Positions 60,298-64,000 of a stretch of 64,000 nt of DNA are shown piece after piece. Below the pieces are notes generated by a model. That model worked only from the letters and a program-made list of their open reading frames with translations, was not told the origin of the DNA and did not search any database. This stretch comes from Hyphomonadaceae bacterium (GTDB lineage Bacteria; Pseudomonadota; Alphaproteobacteria; Caulobacterales; Aquidulcibacteraceae), in assembly GCA_019636095.1 (NCBI GenBank), contig JAHBYF010000003.1, positions 248,001 through 312,000 on the forward strand, written 5' to 3'. How positions within the stretch are numbered: the first letter of the stretch is position 1; each line of letters begins with the position of its first letter. The translations under genes and the position numbers were made by a program.

Positions 60298-60998
60298 TTG
60301 CCGCCCCCTGCCGCCAGACGCTTCGAGCGCACGATCTGCCAGCCGCGGCGATTAAGGTACCAGATCGGCGCCGAGAGCATGTGAACCAACCGAGTGAATG
60401 GAAACACCAGCAGGATGGTCAGTCCCAGCGCGATGTGCGCCTTGAAGATCCAGTGCGCTTCGGCGACAAAATCGGCGGCGCCGGCGCGGAAGGTAAAGAT
60501 GCTCTGCGCCCAGCTCATGAATTTCACCATTTCCGCGCCGTCGCGGTGTTCGAGCGAAACGGGAATGGTGGCCAGCCCAAGAGCGAGCTGCGCCATCAGC
60601 AGGATGAGAATGGCCGAATCGCCGAAGCTTGAAGTGGCGCGAATGCGCGGGTCGAACAAACGGCGGTGCAGCAACAGACAGCCGCCAACGAGACACAGTG
60701 CTCCCGCCGCACCGCCGGCGACGATCGCCAGCATTTGCTTGGCGGCATGGGAAACGCCCAGCGTATCCCAGACCCAGATCGGCGTGAGCAAGCCCACGAA
60801 ATGTCCCGCGAAGATCGCCAGGATGCCGACATGGAATAGAACCGACCCGAGCACGAGCTGGCGCCGGCGCAAGAGTTGCGACGATCCGGTACGCCAAGTG
60901 TATTGCTCGCGATCGAACCGAAGGATCGACCCGATAGCAAGGACGGCAAGCGCCACGTAGGGATAGAAGCCGAACAGAGCCTGGTTAAGCCAATCCAT
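60294..60998 (-). CDS. narI: Respiratory nitrate reductase gamma subunit
   Basis: A 234-residue, five-helix cytochrome b taking electrons from quinol. HVGILAIFAGHFVG and the late HWIFKAHIALGLTILLVFPFTRLVHMLS carry the heme histidines. The start at 60998 lies 11 nt after the porin stop. Confidence 0.94.
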   Translation of the reverse strand: MDWLNQALFGFYPYVALAVLAIGSILRFDREQYTWRTGSSQLLRRRQLVLGSVLFHVGILAIFAGHFVGLLTPIWVWDTLGVSHAAKQMLAIVAGGAAGALCLVGGCLLLHRRLFDPRIRATSSFGDSAILILLMAQLALGLATIPVSLEHRDGAEMVKFMSWAQSIFTFRAGAADFVAEAHWIFKAHIALGLTILLVFPFTRLVHMLSAPIWYLNRRGWQIVRSKRLAAGGGK

Positions 60999-61008
60999 CG
61001 CGGTATCC

Positions 61009-62223
61009 TCAATAACGATATTCGATCGCCCACCAGAACTTGGTGCGGTCGGCAAAACGGGGATCTTCGCCGTCGAACGAGGCGGCTTTCGCCTCGAAGG
61101 TGACGTGTTCGGAAATCGAGAAACGAACTGAGGCGTCCAGCTCCGACCCGAAATCGGCGCCGCCATCACTGTCCGTGAAATCATGCGCGCGCACGGTGAA
61201 CACGACCGGCTGGTTGGCGAGCCATGGTTGCGTCGCGTAGGACAGGCTCGCGTTGAGGTCGCGCACGCCGTCCGGCGGCGTTGTCAGGAACACATCCGCC
61301 CAACCCTGGAAAGCGTGCAGCGTCGCCAGGGGCGTCGCGAAGCCGCGCGCGCCATCACCCTCAAGGCGCTCGCCTGCAACCGCGACAGTCCAGCGATCCC
61401 GTCGCACCGACAGTTCGGCATGCTGGTAGCCGAGATCGAACGACGCCGCGTTCGAACCGTAGTCGCTCTGCGCCGCCGCCTCGAGCGTCAGGCGTGGGCG
61501 AAACCTACCCGCCGTCCACTCATTGGCCCAGCGGACGCCATAGGTCTGGCTCGACAGCGACGGCGCATCATCGCCGAAGTCAAACAACAAGCCATACGCG
61601 CTCGCCTTACCCCACGGCAGATCAATGTCGGCTTGCCCGATGTGCGAGTCGCTTTCCCATTCTCCCTGCGGGCTGTCATCGCCGAAGACCCGGCGGACAT
61701 TGTCGATGTAGATGTAAGTGAAGCCAGCGTGCTCGAACGGGCGGGCTTCGAGCCTGAGGGCGTCGAAGGTCTGCTCATTCTGACGGAAACCAACATTGCC
61801 GACAAAGCGCGCATTGTTGAGGACGATACGTTGACGCCCCAGCACGGCGCGCCGGCCTTCGCTGCCAGACCAGGACACCTGCAAACGATTGACTTCGAAA
61901 GCCTCGGGATCGGCCACGACCGCGTACGTCGTGTTGCCGTTTACGGTGTCGTTGAATTCATCATTGAGTTGGGCGACGCCTTCGACCTCGCCCATAAATC
62001 TAAGCCCACGCCAAGCGGGGGTCTCGTAACCCAGTCGGGTGCGAAACGTCACGGCGTCGGCGTCCAACAGGCCGTCCTGGGTGACGCTCTCGTAACGGAG
62101 ACGCGCATCGACGATCAGATCTCCCGTGTTGCCCGTCGCCTGCGCTGACGCCGCGGACGCCATCAACAGGCCGCTGAGCGCGCTGACGGCGATCGCCGCA
62201 ATTCTCAATGATACGCCGCTCAC
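61009..62223 (-). CDS. Outer-membrane porin (alginate-export / OprE-like)
   Basis: A 404-residue beta-barrel with signal peptide AIAVSALSGLLMASAASAQA and many amphipathic strands ending in aromatic YRY. Pattern of the alginate-export-like porins (RQRIVLNNARFVGNVGFRQNEQTFDALRLE). It sits between narJ and narI, overlapping narJ by 4 nt, and may let nitrate or nitrite cross the outer membrane; this is inference from position. Confidence 0.85.
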   Translation of the reverse strand: MSGVSLRIAAIAVSALSGLLMASAASAQATGNTGDLIVDARLRYESVTQDGLLDADAVTFRTRLGYETPAWRGLRFMGEVEGVAQLNDEFNDTVNGNTTYAVVADPEAFEVNRLQVSWSGSEGRRAVLGRQRIVLNNARFVGNVGFRQNEQTFDALRLEARPFEHAGFTYIYIDNVRRVFGDDSPQGEWESDSHIGQADIDLPWGKASAYGLLFDFGDDAPSLSSQTYGVRWANEWTAGRFRPRLTLEAAAQSDYGSNAASFDLGYQHAELSVRRDRWTVAVAGERLEGDGARGFATPLATLHAFQGWADVFLTTPPDGVRDLNASLSYATQPWLANQPVVFTVRAHDFTDSDGGADFGSELDASVRFSISEHVTFEAKAASFDGEDPRFADRTKFWWAIEYRY

Positions 62224-62894
62224 GCTGCGCCCTCCTTCAGCCGCGTCAGAAGCGCGGCCTTTGGGCAGTCCACCTTGTCCGGGCCAAACGTCACCTGCTC
62301 CTCGGCCCAGGCGCGATCGAGCGCCTCAAGATCGTTCGGATTGTCTTCCGGCTCTTGCAGCAGCGCTTTCAGCGCTTCGGCGTTGCGATCCTTGTCGACG
62401 AGCGCAACAAGGGCGTCAAACACGACGGCGTAGGAAGACTGACGCTTCTTCAGCCGCTCGCGCAACGCTTCAAGCACATGCGCGGCCTGCCCCAATAGCG
62501 CGGCCGCCTCAGCAGCGGGACGTTGGGAGAGAAACTCAAGGAAGACCGGAAGATGATCCGGCAATTCCTTGGCGGTCAGTTCGAGCCCGTGCGACGAATA
62601 GAGCTTCAGCAATTCCACCATCGCCTGGCCGCGATCGCGGCTCTCGCCATGGACGTGCTCGTAGAGTTGCAGCGACAGAGAGCGCGTCCGGTCGAAGAGA
62701 TCCACATAGCGCGACTGCACCTCGTAGAGGTCGTCTTGCGATAGCTCCTTGGCCAGCGGTCCCAGCCTGCGTACGAGCGCGAGGGGAACGATGCCATCGA
62801 CGGCGAGCGTTTGCATTGCCGGGGCAATAAGCGCGGCGGTCTCAGCCGTCGGATAGCTCAAGAAGACCGCCAGCGCGCGATAGGTTCTCGCCAT
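62220..62894 (-). CDS. narJ: Nitrate reductase assembly chaperone
   Basis: A 224-residue helical chaperone that loads molybdenum cofactor into NarG. FLSYPTAETAAL, YVDLFDRTRSLSLQLYEHVHGESRDRGQAMVELL and ELPDHLPVFLEFLS are diagnostic. 2 nt after narH. Confidence 0.94.
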   Translation of the reverse strand: MARTYRALAVFLSYPTAETAALIAPAMQTLAVDGIVPLALVRRLGPLAKELSQDDLYEVQSRYVDLFDRTRSLSLQLYEHVHGESRDRGQAMVELLKLYSSHGLELTAKELPDHLPVFLEFLSQRPAAEAAALLGQAAHVLEALRERLKKRQSSYAVVFDALVALVDKDRNAEALKALLQEPEDNPNDLEALDRAWAEEQVTFGPDKVDCPKAALLTRLKEGAA

Positions 62895-62896
62895 CG

Positions 62897-64000
62897 TCAG
62901 GCCTCCATCGGGTTCTTGGCGGCGCCCTTCTTGACAGGGCCGAACAGGCCAAGCTCGGTGCGCCCGCCCGAGGCTTGATTGCCGAAGCTGAAGCCGCAGG
63001 CGCCGCGCAGACCGTAGGCGTCCTCCGCGCCTTCGCGATGCGAGGTCGGGATGACAAAGCGATCTTCGTAATTGGCGATCGCCATGACATGGTACATTTC
63101 GTCAATTGCCTCCGCGGTCAGGCCAACACGCGAGGCGATCGCGTGATCGATGACGCCATCGATCGACTTGGCGCGCATATAGGCGCGCATCGCCAGCATC
63201 CGCTCAAGCGCGGCGACCACTGGCGCTTCTTCGCCCGCCGTCAGCATGTTGGCGAGATACTGAACCGGGATACGCAGGCTCTTTACGTCCGGCATGACGC
63301 CGTCATGCTCGATCGCGCCTAGCGAGGCCGCCGACTGGATTGGTGAAAGCGGCGGCACGTACCAGACCATTGGCAGCGTGCGATATTCAGGATGGAGCGG
63401 AAACGCGACGCGCCAATCGATCGCCATTTTGTAGATCGGGCTGCGGCGCGCGGCTTCAAGCCATGCCTCAGGCACGCCGTCGGCGCGTGCTTGAGCGATA
63501 ATCTTCGGATCGTTCGGATCCAAGAAGATTTCGAGCTGCTTCTCGTAAAGATCCTTCTCATCGGCGCTCGCCGCTTCTTCGATGCGGTCAGCGTCATAAA
63601 GGATGACCCCCAGATAGCGGATGCGGCCGACACAGGTTTCCGAGCAGACGGTCGGCTGACCTGACTCGATACGCGGATAGCAGAACGTGCACTTCTCGGA
63701 TTTTCCGCTCGACCAATTGTAGTAGATCTTCTTGTACGGGCAGGCCGACACGCACATACGCCAGCCGCGGCACTTATCCTGATCGATGAGCACGATGCCG
63801 TCTTCTTCGCGCTTATAGATGGCGCCCGACGGGCACGCGGCGACGCATGCCGGATTGAGGCAATGCTCGCACAGGCGTGGCAGGTACATCATGAAGGTGT
63901 TTTCAAACTGCCCGTAGATCTCCTTCTGCACGTTCTCGAAGTTCACGTCCTTTGATCGCTTGGAGAATTCGCCGCCCAGGATTTCTTCCCAGTTCGGTCC
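62897..64000 (-). CDS. narH: Respiratory nitrate reductase beta subunit, 5' end outside window
   Basis: The C-terminal 367 residues or so of the iron-sulfur subunit. Cysteine clusters CEHCLNPACVAACPSG, CRGWRMCVSACPYKK and CTFCYPRIESGQPTVCSETCVGRIRYLG bind Fe-S centres; the tryptophan in RGWRMC fits the [3Fe-4S] site. The frame stays open to the window edge (GPNWEEILGGEFSKRSKD), so the ATG at 63946 is internal. Confidence 0.95.
   Translation of the reverse strand, partial: GPNWEEILGGEFSKRSKDVNFENVQKEIYGQFENTFMMYLPRLCEHCLNPACVAACPSGAIYKREEDGIVLIDQDKCRGWRMCVSACPYKKIYYNWSSGKSEKCTFCYPRIESGQPTVCSETCVGRIRYLGVILYDADRIEEAASADEKDLYEKQLEIFLDPNDPKIIAQARADGVPEAWLEAARRSPIYKMAIDWRVAFPLHPEYRTLPMVWYVPPLSPIQSAASLGAIEHDGVMPDVKSLRIPVQYLANMLTAGEEAPVVAALERMLAMRAYMRAKSIDGVIDHAIASRVGLTAEAIDEMYHVMAIANYEDRFVIPTSHREGAEDAYGLRGACGFSFGNQASGGRTELGLFGPVKKGAAKNPMEA

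Noticed and set aside
61183..62148. 321-residue plus-strand frame
   Set aside because: Antisense of the porin gene, which has a signal peptide and barrel pattern.
1..64000. tRNA, rRNA, CRISPR arrays, integrase or complete insertion sequences
   Set aside because: None could be recognised by eye on either strand; a covariance-model scan could still find a tRNA at an element border.

Overview
The window is high-GC DNA with very dense genes, 4-8 nt start/stop overlaps and few RNA signals. Class I lysyl-tRNA synthetase, FixNOQP-type cbb3 oxidase, NsrR, class II ribonucleotide reductase and a RlxS/TraF/ArdC/ParB-type mobile backbone together point to an alphaproteobacterium. Caulobacterales or Rhizobiales-like is my inference; no marker here fixes the genus. 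No tRNA, rRNA, CRISPR array, integrase or complete insertion sequence was recognised.

Layout. 1-6900: chromosomal genes (pyrD, an S24/HTH repressor, a lipoprotein, sixA, class I lysRS, a PLP decarboxylase and a glycosyltransferase that stops early). 6900-26250: an integrative-element backbone in two pieces, excisionase-like HTH + relaxase + TraF (7069-10269) and DUF6876 + SSB + Toprim primase + ArdC + ParB-like (21115-26014). Between them lies about 11 kb of cargo: a cation/proton antiporter, universal stress protein, Dps, acetoin-type SDR, AhpD-like protein, glutamate dehydrogenase, Rnk/GreA-like regulator, and a LysR-DoxX-flavin reductase-dioxygenase group. 26250-28470: a Flp-like peptide plus orphan TfuA-like protein, then a decayed second copy of the gdh-greA-small-protein segment. 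28660-37760: cbb3 oxidase with its copper ATPase, then Fe-S repair protein RIC, group III truncated haemoglobin, NsrR and a membrane protein. 37890-44290: an ECF sigma factor and five neighbouring transcription units, each carrying the same promoter motif. 44370-51060: flavodoxin-like protein, second UspA, and a LysR-peroxiredoxin-carbonic anhydrase-SOD-Crp group. 51060-52420: degenerate DNA. 52420-58585: cytochrome b561, TetR, two R2-like di-iron proteins with a zinc ribbon, and divergently a class II ribonucleotide reductase sharing a perfect FNR box. 58587-64000: hemerythrin, small protein, parvulin, narI, a porin, narJ and partial narH.

How it fits together. Most of the right two thirds serves life at low oxygen with nitrate: high-affinity oxidase, nitrate reductase, NO detoxification under NsrR, oxygen-independent dNTP synthesis under an FNR-type site, and peroxide/superoxide defence. 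The most original signals are (1) a local ECF regulon with motif GGAAC(C/G)-N14-GCATC at six positions, covering the sigma gene itself, folE, a Rieske-reductase, a membrane fatty-acid hydroxylase and two membrane/exported protein units; (2) three copies of a module made of a short ORF ending in R(D/N)LSR followed by a CCCCTAGC/GCTAGGGG hairpin, each just upstream of a gene in the same direction; and (3) a coupled Flp-like peptide/TfuA-like pair behind one of those modules.
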